DNA of 64,000 bases from Arthrobacter sp. S39 (GCF_004320525.1 NZ_SIHX01000001.1:310001-374000); one strand, 5' to 3'; positions 9,281 through 21,399 are shown, counted from the stretch's first letter. The notes: a model not told the origin generated them from the sequence alone. Numbers and translations are program-made.

Positions 9281-10386
9281 TGAACGACAACGATCTGACC
9301 GGCATGCTGGACACGATGATCATCGGCGGCGGCCAAGCCGGCCTGGCCATGGGTTACTACCTGAACGAACAACAACGGAGCTTCCTGATCCTGGATGCCA
9401 ACGGCCGGCCGGGAGACGCCTGGCGCCAGCGCTGGGATTCGCTCCGGGTGTTTACTCCCGCCAAGTACAACGGACTGCCGGGCGTCCCGTTCCCGGCGGA
9501 TCCGCTGACCTTCCCCACCAAGGATGAAGTCGCCGGATACCTTGAAGGCTACGCCGCGCGGTTCGACCTGCCAGTGCTCAACGGCGTCCGCATCGAACGG
9601 CTGTGGCGGGAAGGTGACCGTTACATCGCCGCCGCCAACGGCCGGCGCTGGGAGGCGCGCAACGCCGTCGTCGCCACAGGATGCACCCAGGAACCCAAGG
9701 TGCCCGTCTTCGCCGCGGAACTGGCGCCGTCCATCGTGCAGCTCCACTCCAGCGAGTACCGGAACCCCCAGCAGTTGCAGGAGGGTCCGGTCCTGGTGGT
9801 GGGACTCGGGAACTCGGGGGCGGAGATCGGCATCGAAGTAGCCCGGACGCATCCCACCACCGTGGCTGGCAAGCCCGGCGGCGAGATCCCGGTAAAGCAC
9901 GGCCGGACCGCGGCGCGATACTTCCTGCCGATAGTGCGGTTCATTGAGTTGAACGTCCTCACTCTAGGCAATCCCCTCGGGCGCATAGCGGCACCAAAAT
10001 TCAAGGCACACGCAGAACCCCTGGTCCGGACGAAGACCAAGGACCTGGTGGCCGCGGGCGTCAGGCGCGTGCCGCGGGTCGCCGGAGTGGAGAACGGGCT
10101 GCCCGTCCTGGCGGACGGGACCCGGCTTGAAGTCGCCAACGTCATCTGGTGCACCGGGTTCAAGGATGATTTCAGCTGGATAGATCCGGCACTGCTCGAC
10201 GACGGCGCTTTGCCCCGGCAGGAGCGTGGCGTTGCGCTTGACTCGCCCGGGCTGTTCTTCCTGGGCCAGGAGTTTATGTACGCGGCCTTTTCGGCCACCC
10301 TTCCGGGCGTCAGCCGTGACGCCCGCTACCTGGCCGGAAGAATCCCCGCTTCCGTCAGCCGCGAGTCCGCCGCATCTTCCACCTAA
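9280..10386 (+). CDS. NAD(P)/FAD-dependent oxidoreductase (flavin monooxygenase-like)
   Basis: 368 residues from the ATG at 9280, which overlaps the previous stop by one base and is preceded by AAAAAGGAGCG. Residues about 14-24 (IIGGGQAGLAMGYY) bind FAD and about 173-183 (VVGLGNSGAEI) bind NADPH, with GDAWRQRWDSLRVFTP typical of FMO/CzcO-like proteins. ATG/IWCTGF near residue 290 is the conserved segment linking the domains. Such enzymes oxygenate small soft nucleophiles or ketones. The 3' end overlaps the convergent DUF389 gene by 32 bases. Confidence 0.9.
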   Translation: MNDNDLTGMLDTMIIGGGQAGLAMGYYLNEQQRSFLILDANGRPGDAWRQRWDSLRVFTPAKYNGLPGVPFPADPLTFPTKDEVAGYLEGYAARFDLPVLNGVRIERLWREGDRYIAAANGRRWEARNAVVATGCTQEPKVPVFAAELAPSIVQLHSSEYRNPQQLQEGPVLVVGLGNSGAEIGIEVARTHPTTVAGKPGGEIPVKHGRTAARYFLPIVRFIELNVLTLGNPLGRIAAPKFKAHAEPLVRTKTKDLVAAGVRRVPRVAGVENGLPVLADGTRLEVANVIWCTGFKDDFSWIDPALLDDGALPRQERGVALDSPGLFFLGQEFMYAAFSATLPGVSRDARYLAGRIPASVSRESAASST

Positions 10387-11323
10387 GCCCGCGCGCCGTG
10401 TCCTCGGGCAGCCGGCTGGACACGAGCCGGTAGAAGACCAGCACGGCTACGGCAGAGGCCACGATCCCCACCAGGTTGACCAAAAGCTGCAGCGCCGAAC
10501 CTGCAGCTTTCTGGTATTCACCGAGGACCAGCGCCACTGCGACGAATCCTGCCGCCGGCACGGTGGTCACCGAGATGAAAACACCAATGAGGGCGGCCGA
10601 ACGCCGGCTGATCACCGAGAGCATTCCGGCCGCCCCCGCCAGCACAGCAACGATCAGTGAGTACGGTCCCGGGTGGTAGATGAACTCCACCGCGGAACCT
10701 GAGTCCAGGACGTTTGCCGGAAAGAGCCCCAACGGCACGGACAGCCAGGCGCTCAGCGCCGCCAGCAGCATGGCCACCGGGAAACCAACGGCCAGTGCGA
10801 CGGCGGCGCGGCGCCCCAGCCGCCAGCGTCCCCTTGCCAGGGCGACGGCGAGGGCGGCCAGCGGGCCGAACTCCGGGCCCACCGCCATGGCACCGACGAT
10901 CGCGATCGTCGAGTTGGTCACGATCCCGATGGCGGCCAGCTGCGTTGCCAGCACAAGGAAGGCGAGGTAGCTCCAGGTCAGCCGGGAGTCCTCACCGGTC
11001 TGCCGCGTCACCTCATCCCAGATCAGGGCGTCCGCCCCGTCGCCCGGCGCAGCGTTTTCCGCCTCGTCCGCGCGCCGGGACAGGACCAGTTCGGGCGAGG
11101 AGACGGAAATCGACCCAGTCTCGTGCACCTTGAGGACGTGCAGTTTCTCCAGCAGCTCCTCCACCGCCTCGCGGGCGACCTGGACCTCGATGACATCGCC
11201 GGGAGGCAGGACGGACGCCCCGGCAAGAACTGCCAGCCCGGCGCATCCGGTCTGCCCGGTACAGCATTCCTGCACAACGGCGGAGAGCTCTTCGGGAACA
11301 CAAATTCGCATCTGGACAATCAC
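10355..11323 (-). CDS. DUF389 membrane protein
   Basis: 322 residues from the GTG at 11323, preceded by AGGAAAGGGA at a good distance; an ATG four codons in is the alternative. The N-terminal soluble part (about 1-105) begins VIVQMRICVPEEL and is ferredoxin-fold-like. Residues about 115-310 contain six or so membrane helices with the DUF389 signature TNSTIAIVGAMAVGPEFGPL. Function is unknown in the family. The gene converges on the monooxygenase gene and overlaps its last 32 bases, so antisense interference between the two is possible. Confidence 0.88.
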   Translation of the reverse strand: MIVQMRICVPEELSAVVQECCTGQTGCAGLAVLAGASVLPPGDVIEVQVAREAVEELLEKLHVLKVHETGSISVSSPELVLSRRADEAENAAPGDGADALIWDEVTRQTGEDSRLTWSYLAFLVLATQLAAIGIVTNSTIAIVGAMAVGPEFGPLAALAVALARGRWRLGRRAAVALAVGFPVAMLLAALSAWLSVPLGLFPANVLDSGSAVEFIYHPGPYSLIVAVLAGAAGMLSVISRRSAALIGVFISVTTVPAAGFVAVALVLGEYQKAAGSALQLLVNLVGIVASAVAVLVFYRLVSSRLPEDTARGLRWKMRRTRG

Positions 11324-11350
11324 GTCAGATCCCTTTCCTGGCCTGGGGAC

Positions 11351-11356
11351 AGCATA
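11351..11356 (-). promoter_or_regulatory. -10 box of the DUF389 gene
   Basis: TATGCT on the minus strand, about 27 bases before the GTG at 11323. This gene therefore has a short leader with a Shine-Dalgarno sequence, unlike most of its neighbours. Confidence 0.4.
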
Positions 11357-11420
11357 GTTTCCCAGTGCTTCGGGACCGTTGACCGGCCGGCCCTGATTGG
11401 TCATCGAAAATACGGCTCGG

Positions 11421-11426
11421 TAGCAT
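11421..11426 (+). promoter_or_regulatory. -10 box of the acyltransferase gene
   Basis: TAGCAT overlaps an in-frame ATG at 11425. A transcript starting about seven bases later would lack that ATG, which supports the GTG at 11461 as the true start. Confidence 0.4.
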
Positions 11427-11460
11427 GGATGCTTTGGTTGCCCGCTGCGAGAGGTCTTTT

Positions 11461-13530
11461 GTGTCGACTGCGAGAACCACGGCCGCTCCCGGCCGTGCGA
11501 GCGAAGCGACCCCCAAAGGACGCAAAGCGACTTTCCGGCCCGAGGTCCAGGGGCTCCGGGCGCTCGCAGTACTGATGGTGGTGACCTACCACGTGTGGCT
11601 GGGGCGGGTCTCCGGCGGTGTGGACATCTTCCTGCTCATCTCAGCATTCCTGCTGACCCTTTCCTTCATCCGGAAGGTCGAAGCGGGCAAACCCTTGGAA
11701 CTTATCCGGCACTGGCTGCACCTTTTCAAGCGGCTGCTGCCTGCCGCCGTCGTTGTCCTGCTGGGCATCCTGGCCGGCACGTGGCTGATGCTGCCGCAGA
11801 GCCGCTGGCCCGACATCCTGGACCAGGCCTGGGCCTCCCTGCTCTACCGGCAGAACTGGCTCCTGGCCGATACCGCCGTCGACTACTACGCCCAGGACCA
11901 CTCCGGCGCCAGCCCGCTGCAGCACTTCTGGTCGCTGTCCATCCAGGGCCAGGTCTTCATCCTCTGGCCGCTGGTGTTCGCCGGTGCCGCGCTGGTGTGG
12001 CGGTGGCTTCGACGGCGGAGCAACGCCAGTTACCGGCTGGTCCTGGCGGCGGCATTCTCCGCGATCTTTCTGGCATCGCTGGCCTACTCGATCGAGCAGA
12101 CAACCACCAACCAGGCCTATGCCTACTTCGACACCCGGACACGCCTGTGGGAATTTGCCCTCGGCTCCCTCCTGGCCCTGGTACTGCCGTACCTGAAGCC
12201 GGGCAAGGCGCTGCGCGTAATGCTCGGGTGGGCCGGCCTGGCCGCCATGGTGTCCTGCGGCCTGGTGCTAACCGTGGACCGCTCCTTTCCGGGATTCATT
12301 GCCCTGTGGCCCACCCTGGCCGCGGCCGCGATCATCGTCGCCGGCCAGAGCGGAAGCCGGTTCGGCGTGGACCGGCTCCTGAGCTGGAAGCCGTTGGTTG
12401 CCCTGGGCGACAACTCCTACGCCCTGTACCTGTGGCACTGGCCGGTGCTGGTCCTGGCGCTGGCCGCCACCGGGATCGTGACGCCCGGTCTCGGCCAGGG
12501 ACTGGCCGTTGTCGCCGCGTCCGTCGTCCTCGCCGTGCTGACCACCCGCTTTGTGGAGAAGCCGCTCCGCGACTGGCACTGGCCGCAGAAGCGGTCCTGG
12601 CGCACCGCCGTCGTGATCGCTGCCTGCTGCGGGGTGCTCGCCGGCCCGGTGGCCGTGTGGCAAACCACGATCACCGCGGAGGAGGCAGCCGCGGCCGCGC
12701 AGCCGCGGGAGCTGACGCCGGGGGCTGCTTCACTTGCGCCGGAGAATGCCGGCAAACCCACCCCGGAAGCCCGGATCATTCCGGCACCGGCGGCGATGAA
12801 GGACGAATGGGCGGACATCGACGGCCTCTGCACCGACGCCAACGTGCCCTCGGACCCCCTGCTGGGCGGATGCCTGCAGAACACGAAACCGGAGACGGTG
12901 ACCAAACGGATCGTGGTGCTGGGTGATTCCCACGCGCAGCAGTACATGGCCGCCCTCGGCCCGATCGCCAAGGACCGCGGCTGGGAAGTGGTGACCCTGC
13001 TCAAGGGCAACTGCCGCTTCGGCGCCGAATCGCCTGAACGCAATGAGGAGTGCAACGCCTTCAACAAGGCCAGCGCTGCATATGTGATGGAACACCGGCC
13101 GGACGCGGTATTCACCGTCGCTTCGCTGACCCACGCGGAGGCGCCGTTCGAAACCGAGGTTCCCGGTTACCTCGACGGCATCCGCCAGTTCACTGCGGCC
13201 GGGATGGATGTGGTGGGCGTCCGGGACAACCCGCGGTTCAGCATCAACATGCCGGAGTGCGTCCAGAAACATGGCGCAGACGCCCCGGAGTGCAACGCGC
13301 CGCTGAACGAGTCCCTCGCCGAATCGTCGCCGCTGGACAGCTACCGCGGCCAGATTGCGGGACTCCACCTGATGGACCTGAGCGACTTCATCTGCGCCGG
13401 CGGCACCTGCCCGGCCGTGGTGGGGAACGTGTACGTCTACAAGGACGACAACCACCTCACCAAGACCTACGTACAGAGCATGATCCCCATGTTCGAGCAG
13501 CGGCTGCTGGCGGCCACCGGCTGGACCTGA
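11461..13530 (+). CDS. Acyltransferase family 3 protein with C-terminal SGNH domain (OafA/YrhL-like)
   Basis: 689 residues from the GTG at 11461, which has GAGAGG upstream. Residues about 25-385 are a ten-helix acyltransferase-3 domain starting FRPEVQGLRALAVLMVVTYH, with the catalytic-type histidine in the R-A-L-A/H segment. After a proline/alanine-rich linker (about 410-440) comes a periplasm-facing SGNH domain: GDSH at about 488-491 holds the serine and DDNHLT near 660 the Asp/His pair. Such fusions O-acetylate cell-surface polymers or glycans, the membrane part passing the acetyl group across the membrane. No glycan gene cluster is adjacent. Confidence 0.92.
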   Translation: MSTARTTAAPGRASEATPKGRKATFRPEVQGLRALAVLMVVTYHVWLGRVSGGVDIFLLISAFLLTLSFIRKVEAGKPLELIRHWLHLFKRLLPAAVVVLLGILAGTWLMLPQSRWPDILDQAWASLLYRQNWLLADTAVDYYAQDHSGASPLQHFWSLSIQGQVFILWPLVFAGAALVWRWLRRRSNASYRLVLAAAFSAIFLASLAYSIEQTTTNQAYAYFDTRTRLWEFALGSLLALVLPYLKPGKALRVMLGWAGLAAMVSCGLVLTVDRSFPGFIALWPTLAAAAIIVAGQSGSRFGVDRLLSWKPLVALGDNSYALYLWHWPVLVLALAATGIVTPGLGQGLAVVAASVVLAVLTTRFVEKPLRDWHWPQKRSWRTAVVIAACCGVLAGPVAVWQTTITAEEAAAAAQPRELTPGAASLAPENAGKPTPEARIIPAPAAMKDEWADIDGLCTDANVPSDPLLGGCLQNTKPETVTKRIVVLGDSHAQQYMAALGPIAKDRGWEVVTLLKGNCRFGAESPERNEECNAFNKASAAYVMEHRPDAVFTVASLTHAEAPFETEVPGYLDGIRQFTAAGMDVVGVRDNPRFSINMPECVQKHGADAPECNAPLNESLAESSPLDSYRGQIAGLHLMDLSDFICAGGTCPAVVGNVYVYKDDNHLTKTYVQSMIPMFEQRLLAATGWT

Positions 13531-13666
13531 GGTTGCGTCAGGCTGGTGCCGTTGCTCACATTGCCGCCCCGGAATAGGGGGATCGGCGCCGAGGTTCTAA
13601 TATTTACTCAACACTTTCTGCACTGAACCCGTGTACAAAAGTACCCCGCACCGCAACCCATGCACG

Positions 13667-15258
<1,592 letters not shown>

Positions 15259-15278
15259 GCGGCTTTGGCTGGTCCCAT

Positions 15279-15332
15279 CCCCGGTGGTTGAGCCTGTCGA
15301 AACCTGGATCTCGGCAGGCTCGATCACCGGGG
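15279..15332. repeat. REP-like palindrome downstream of guaB
   Basis: Two 22-base arms (15279-15300 and 15311-15332) pair with three mismatches around a 10-base loop. The left arm contains GGTTGAGCCTGTCGA, a sequence I recall as a scattered intergenic repeat in Arthrobacter relatives. It may terminate guaB transcription; its right arm covers the -35 position of the next promoter. Confidence 0.7.
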
Positions 15333-15338
15333 CCGAAC

Positions 15339-15344
15339 TAGGCT
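15339..15344 (+). promoter_or_regulatory. -10 box of the ABC exporter gene (leaderless)
   Basis: TAGGCT followed by six bases and the ATG at 15351. Confidence 0.5.
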
Positions 15345-15350
15345 GTAACC

Positions 15351-17210
15351 ATGTCCCAACCCCACCATCCCGTTGAGCTGAACCCCAAACGGGATCCTAA
15401 ACGGAAGCTCGCCGTCCGGCCGTATGCCCGGGCAGTGGCGCAGGTGCTGCGGGTCAGCTTCCGGGCCTCGCCGGCCGCCGTCGTGATGAAGGTAGTCGGC
15501 TCGCTCATTTCGGCGACGTTGCCGCTGGTCACCACGTATTTCGCCGCGCTGACCACCACGGCCCTGGCGGCCGCCTATTCCGGTGACGCTGCCGCCGGCC
15601 AGCAGGCGATCGTGTACGTCATCATCACCGCCGCCCTGGGACTGTTCTGGGGTGCGTTCAGCAGCGTGGACCGCTACATCCAGCAGCTCATGAGCTTCAA
15701 GGTCGGCGCCATCGTTGGCGACCTGATGTATGAGCGGTTCCTGGCGCTGGAATTCTGGCGGTACGACGACAAAGAGACCGTTGACCTCTACGACCGCGCC
15801 AAGCGGTTCTCTGACTCCTACGCCCGCGTCCTGGACCGGATAGCCGCGATCTTCACGCAGCTCGTGTCCGTGATCCTCGCCGTCGGCGCCCTGCTGCTGG
15901 TGAGCTGGTGGATCGCCGTCATCGTCCTGGTCGCGATCGTCCCGAGTGTGTACCTGCAGTTCAAGCTCTCCCGGGAGCAGATCGCGCACTGGAACACCCA
16001 GGTGGACTCGCGGCGCCAGCGCCGGATGATCGAGACCAACCTCCTGCGCCCGCAGCACATCGCCGAAATGCGGCTGTACGGGATCGTTGGCTACCTGATG
16101 GACTTCCGGTCCCGGCTGCGGGACGCGGACGAGCGCCGCCGGCTGGACTTCCAGAAGCGGTACATTCCGAAGCAGCTTGCCGCCGATGCCCTGCAGTACG
16201 GCGCCGAAGTGGTGTCGCTGATCTGGGTGGTCGGGCAGATCATCGCGCGGGCCCAGCCGGTGGGCCAGTTCCTGTACGTCCAGCAGATCGTCAGCCGCGC
16301 CCTGTCCACCGCCAACAACCTGGTGTCGTCACTGAGCTCCATCGACGAGGACCTCGCAAACCTCAAGGACTACGAACTGTTTATGGCGCTGCCCGTCCAC
16401 TCCCGGCACGCGCCGCCGCTGCTGCATGCCCCCAAGACCGTGGAGCTGAAGGACATCCGCTTCACCTACACCGGCAGCGACATCGAGGTGATCCGCGGCA
16501 TCAGCATGACCATCCGGGAAGGCCAGCACATCGCCATCGTGGGGGAGAACGGGGCCGGAAAGTCCACCCTCATCAGGATCCTGGCCGGGCTCTACGCCCC
16601 GGATTCAGGGCAGGTGATGCTCGACGGCGTGGACCTCGCCGCCGTCGACGTCACCTCCTGGCACCGCCACCTGGCAGTGTTGAGCCAGGAGTTCCTGAAG
16701 TACGAGTTCGCCACCGCCGCGGAGAACATCTACTTCGGCGACGTCGATGCCGCTAAGGACGACGGCCGGATCCGGCGCTCGGCCGAGGACGCCGAGGCCC
16801 TGGAGTTCATCAACAAGCTGCCCAACGGCCTGGACAACCACGTCAGCAACTGGATGGAGGATCCGCGCGGACGGAAGGGGAGCGGGCTCTCCGGCGGCCA
16901 GTGGCAGCGGCTGGCGATGGCCCGGAACTTCTACCGTAACGCAACGTTTATGGTGATGGACGAGCCCACCTCGGCCATCGACGCCCTCGCCGAACACCGG
17001 ATCTTCACGAGGCTGTTCGCCGACCGCAGCAGCACGATCATTGCCATCAGCCACCGCCTGGCCACCATCGAAAAAGCGGACATTGTGTACATGCTCGAAG
17101 ACGGCCGCATCGTGGAGCAGGGCACCCACAAGGAGCTGGTGGCGCTGCGGGGACGCTACTTCAGGATGTTCGAATCGCAGCTGAGCGTGGAAGAGCCCGA
17201 AGGGGTCTGA
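15351..17210 (+). CDS. ABC exporter half-transporter (permease-ATPase fusion)
   Basis: 619 residues. About 35-340 form an ABC transmembrane domain of roughly six helices. The ATPase follows: Walker A GENGAGKST at about 398, signature LSGGQWQRLAMAR at about 513, Walker B VMDEPTSAID, and ISHRLATI for the H-loop. It should act as a homodimer or with an unlinked partner. The N-terminal cytosolic extension (HHPVELNPKRDPKRK) is basic. The substrate is unknown; the nearest neighbours are purine genes, which may be chance. Transcription appears independent of guaB. Confidence 0.93.
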   Translation: MSQPHHPVELNPKRDPKRKLAVRPYARAVAQVLRVSFRASPAAVVMKVVGSLISATLPLVTTYFAALTTTALAAAYSGDAAAGQQAIVYVIITAALGLFWGAFSSVDRYIQQLMSFKVGAIVGDLMYERFLALEFWRYDDKETVDLYDRAKRFSDSYARVLDRIAAIFTQLVSVILAVGALLLVSWWIAVIVLVAIVPSVYLQFKLSREQIAHWNTQVDSRRQRRMIETNLLRPQHIAEMRLYGIVGYLMDFRSRLRDADERRRLDFQKRYIPKQLAADALQYGAEVVSLIWVVGQIIARAQPVGQFLYVQQIVSRALSTANNLVSSLSSIDEDLANLKDYELFMALPVHSRHAPPLLHAPKTVELKDIRFTYTGSDIEVIRGISMTIREGQHIAIVGENGAGKSTLIRILAGLYAPDSGQVMLDGVDLAAVDVTSWHRHLAVLSQEFLKYEFATAAENIYFGDVDAAKDDGRIRRSAEDAEALEFINKLPNGLDNHVSNWMEDPRGRKGSGLSGGQWQRLAMARNFYRNATFMVMDEPTSAIDALAEHRIFTRLFADRSSTIIAISHRLATIEKADIVYMLEDGRIVEQGTHKELVALRGRYFRMFESQLSVEEPEGV

Positions 17211-17212
17211 AC

Positions 17213-17239
17213 GGCCCGCCGGCCACCTAGCGGCGGGCC
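17213..17239. terminator. Bidirectional terminator hairpin
   Basis: GGCCCGCCG, nine-base loop, CGGCGGGCC: a perfect 9-base stem between two convergent genes, overlapping the last codons of the minus-strand gene. There is no T run, as is common in actinobacteria. Confidence 0.6.
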
Positions 17240-17802
17240 AGCCAGTTGGCGTACAGGCGGTCCCGGTGCCGGTGAAGGTGACCTGAGTAGAGAAGTGCGG
17301 CGGCGATGGGCATCGGGAATACCGCCAGGGCGGCCAGCACAGGCATGATTTCCGGAGAAGTTCCCTGCGGGGCTGCGACCATAATTACCACCACGATCAC
17401 GAGCATGCCAGTCACCGAGCTGATGGCCACTCCTGGCCCTGTCCGGATGTACAGTTCCGTGCGGGCGACATCCTCTGCCGGGCGGGGAGCTGTGCGGGTA
17501 AACCGAGAACCAATTGCTGCCAGCCAGCCGACGACGGATATCCCCAGTCCCAGGCCTGCCAAGACCAGGCCGTCCTCAGGATTTTGACCCGTAGCCGCCA
17601 GAACGGCTGCCTGCACCGCCCCGGGAATGGCGAACACCATTCCCATCCACCAGAACATAAAGACGCGGGCGCGTCGGTGGGCATACCCCAAAGCGTGGGG
17701 GGCCGATACCGTTGTAATGAAAGTGGCCGGACCGGTCATACGACGGCCGCCAGCAACGTCCGGACCGTCGCGCCGGGCTGCGCCGAAGACCGCTGGCGCC
17801 AT
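17227..17802 (-). CDS. Hypothetical four-helix membrane protein
   Basis: 191 residues from the ATG at 17802, which has GGGGGA five bases upstream. Hydrophobic segments lie at about 46-68, 78-98, 125-147 and 153-174. An arginine-rich loop (RFTRTAPRPAEDVARTE) sits between the second and third. The charged C-terminus is GHLHRHRDRLYANWLARR. I do not recognise the family. It may be cotranscribed with the upstream gene at 17862-18365, 59 bases away. Confidence 0.7.
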   Translation of the reverse strand: MAPAVFGAARRDGPDVAGGRRMTGPATFITTVSAPHALGYAHRRARVFMFWWMGMVFAIPGAVQAAVLAATGQNPEDGLVLAGLGLGISVVGWLAAIGSRFTRTAPRPAEDVARTELYIRTGPGVAISSVTGMLVIVVVIMVAAPQGTSPEIMPVLAALAVFPMPIAAALLYSGHLHRHRDRLYANWLARR

Positions 17803-17861
17803 GATGTCCCCCAATAATGTTCGCGGCGGCCATTGCCGTTCCGCCTCGCTAACAAACTATT

Positions 17862-18365
17862 TCATTTATTGGCCCGCCGTGATGGGGACATGTCCCCGTC
17901 GGCTGGCCCTTCAACGATGGTGGTCCGCACGCGGGCGATACCGGGCTGCGCCGGGACGCTGCTGAAACCGAACGTAACGGCGGGCATGACCGGCGCCAAC
18001 GCACCCTGGTCCTGATCTTCCCAGACCGTGTGGGCTTCAGTAATGCAGTGGACGTCCGTAACGCCGTAGGACTCGCGCCGCCCGTTTCCTGCGGTCCCGG
18101 AGGTTCGGGCACCCGGGCTGAGGAGCCCCGCCAAGGGGTCCACAGACCGGAGCCACACCGGGTGGACCGCCAGCGGCCGCGGCACTGCCCGGAGGGCGAA
18201 TCCAAGCGGCGTCCGGCTCCCGATCCGCTGCCCGTCAGGCAGCTGCACCATAACGTCCGCGAAGGCTCCCAACGGGGATTTATGCCACACCCCCACAACG
18301 GCCCGAAGCCCGGACTGTGCGCCGATGCCCGCGATGTGGCCATCGAAGGTCCACCGTTTGCCCAT
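17862..18365 (-). CDS. Conserved hypothetical protein, possibly with an internal deletion
   Basis: 167 residues starting MGKRWTFDGHIAGIGAQSG. The beginning (up to PDGQR, residue 46) and the second half (ALRAVPRPLAVHPVWLRS, then GTAGNGRRESYG) both resemble an actinobacterial family that I recall as longer. The join between them at about residues 47-55 seems to skip some 50-60 residues that would include the LLAP-type segment. If so this is an in-frame deletion derivative. The start is supported by TAGAGT six bases upstream. Function unknown. Confidence 0.6.
   Translation of the reverse strand: MGKRWTFDGHIAGIGAQSGLRAVVGVWHKSPLGAFADVMVQLPDGQRIGSRTPLGFALRAVPRPLAVHPVWLRSVDPLAGLLSPGARTSGTAGNGRRESYGVTDVHCITEAHTVWEDQDQGALAPVMPAVTFGFSSVPAQPGIARVRTTIVEGPADGDMSPSRRANK
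17884..17897. repeat. 14-base perfect palindrome
   Basis: GGGGACATGTCCCC near the 3' end of the 17862-18365 gene and about 80-95 bases upstream of the next minus-strand gene. It could be an operator for that gene or a chance feature of the coding sequence. Confidence 0.35.
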
Positions 18366-18371
18366 CCAGCA

Positions 18372-18377
18372 ACTCTA
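18372..18377 (-). promoter_or_regulatory. -10 box of the 18365 gene (leaderless)
   Basis: TAGAGT on the minus strand, six bases before the ATG at 18365; divergent from guaB3. Confidence 0.45.
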
Positions 18378-18407
18378 GGCCGTCCGTGGTGAGGGCCCCG
18401 GCTGGGA

Positions 18408-18413
18408 TAACCT
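18408..18413 (+). promoter_or_regulatory. -10 box of guaB3 (leaderless)
   Basis: TAACCT followed by six bases and the GTG at 18420. Confidence 0.5.
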
Positions 18414-18419
18414 AGAGCA

Positions 18420-19556
18420 GTGACTTACGAGATCGAGATCGGCCGTGGCAAGCGTGGGCGTCGTGCCTACTCCCTGGATGACATTGCGATTGTCCCTAAC
18501 CGTCGTACCCGCGACCCCAAGGACGTTTCCGTGTCGTGGCAGATCGACGCGTACAAGTTCGACATGCCCGTCATCGCAGCACCGATGGACTCGGCCATGT
18601 CCCCGCAGACAGCCATCGCGCTTGGCCGCCTCGGCGGACTCGGGGTCCTGGACCTTGAGGGCCTCTGGACCCGGTACGAGGACCCGCAGCCGGTCCTGGA
18701 CGAGATCGGTGCTCTCGAGGACGAGGTCAACAGCCCCGCAGTCACCGGACGGATGCAGGAACTGTACCGCGCGCCCATCCAGCCCGAGCTGATCACCTCG
18801 CGCCTCGCCGAGATCCGTGCCGCCGGCGTCACCGTGGCCGGCTCCCTGACCCCGCAGCGCACCCAGGAACACTACAAGACCGTGGTGGCTGCCGGCGTCG
18901 ACATCTTTGTCATCCGCGGCACCACTGTGTCCGCCGAGCACGTGTCCAAGGACCACGAGCCGCTGAACCTCAAGCAGTTCATCTACGAACTCGACGTGCC
19001 CGTCATTGTGGGCGGCGCCGCCGGCTACACCCCGGCCCTGCACCTTATGCGCACCGGCGCTGCCGGCGTGCTCGTGGGCTTCGGCGGGGGAGCGACCACC
19101 ACCACGCGCCGTGCCCTGGGCATCCACTCGCCGATGGCCTCGGCCATCTCCGACGTCGCTGCGGCCCGCCGGGACTACATGGACGAGTCCGGCGGACGTT
19201 ACGTGCACGTGATTGCCGACGGCGGCATGGGAACCTCGGGCGACATCGTCAAGGCCATCGCGATGGGCGCCGACGCCGTGATGCTTGGGAGCGCACTGGC
19301 CCGCGCCGAAGAGGCGCCGGGCAAGGGCTGGCACTGGGGCCAGGAGGCCCACCACCTGGAACTTCCCCGCGGCGACCGGGCCAACGTTGGCACCGTCGGC
19401 TCCCTGGAGGAAGTTCTCTTCGGGCCCGGCCACCACACCAACGGCACATCCAACCTGATCGGCGCGCTGCGCCGCTCCATGGCCACCACCGGCTATTCGG
19501 ACCTCAAGGAATTCCAGCGCGTCGACGTCGTCGTCTCGCCTTACTCAGGAAACTGA
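18420..19556 (+). CDS. guaB3: GuaB3 family IMP dehydrogenase-related protein
   Basis: 378 residues from a GTG. It starts TYEIEIGRGKRGRRAYSLDD, the typical opening of the actinobacterial GuaB3 group. It has a TIM barrel (GGLGVLDLEG, DGGMGTSGDIVKAIAMGADA) but no CBS domains and no canonical GSICTT active-site loop. The exact role of GuaB3 is unsettled in the literature I know; it is often annotated as a second IMP dehydrogenase. Its position between guaB and guaA supports a nucleotide-metabolism role. It has its own leaderless promoter and is divergent from the hypothetical gene ending at 18365. Confidence 0.95.
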   Translation: MTYEIEIGRGKRGRRAYSLDDIAIVPNRRTRDPKDVSVSWQIDAYKFDMPVIAAPMDSAMSPQTAIALGRLGGLGVLDLEGLWTRYEDPQPVLDEIGALEDEVNSPAVTGRMQELYRAPIQPELITSRLAEIRAAGVTVAGSLTPQRTQEHYKTVVAAGVDIFVIRGTTVSAEHVSKDHEPLNLKQFIYELDVPVIVGGAAGYTPALHLMRTGAAGVLVGFGGGATTTTRRALGIHSPMASAISDVAAARRDYMDESGGRYVHVIADGGMGTSGDIVKAIAMGADAVMLGSALARAEEAPGKGWHWGQEAHHLELPRGDRANVGTVGSLEEVLFGPGHHTNGTSNLIGALRRSMATTGYSDLKEFQRVDVVVSPYSGN

Positions 19557-19557
19557 C

Positions 19558-19582
19558 GTCCGGCGCGGGCCGGGTGCCGGAC
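19558..19582 (+). terminator. Possible terminator hairpin after guaB3
   Basis: GTCCGGC (19558-19564) pairs perfectly with GCCGGAC (19576-19582) around 11 bases, one base after the guaB3 stop; no T run. Confidence 0.35.
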
Positions 19583-19659
19583 CCGGACCCGCCTGCCGAA
19601 CCGTGCGGCTAGCAAGTAGTGTGGATTACTACCTGCACCAGCGGCATCGGAGGCGTTCC

Positions 19660-21399
<1,740 letters not shown>

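Noticed and set aside
18408..18420. A canonical -35 hexamer for guaB3 and similar genes
   Set aside because: No TTGACA-like hexamer is found 16-18 bases upstream of most -10 boxes; only the -10 is reported.
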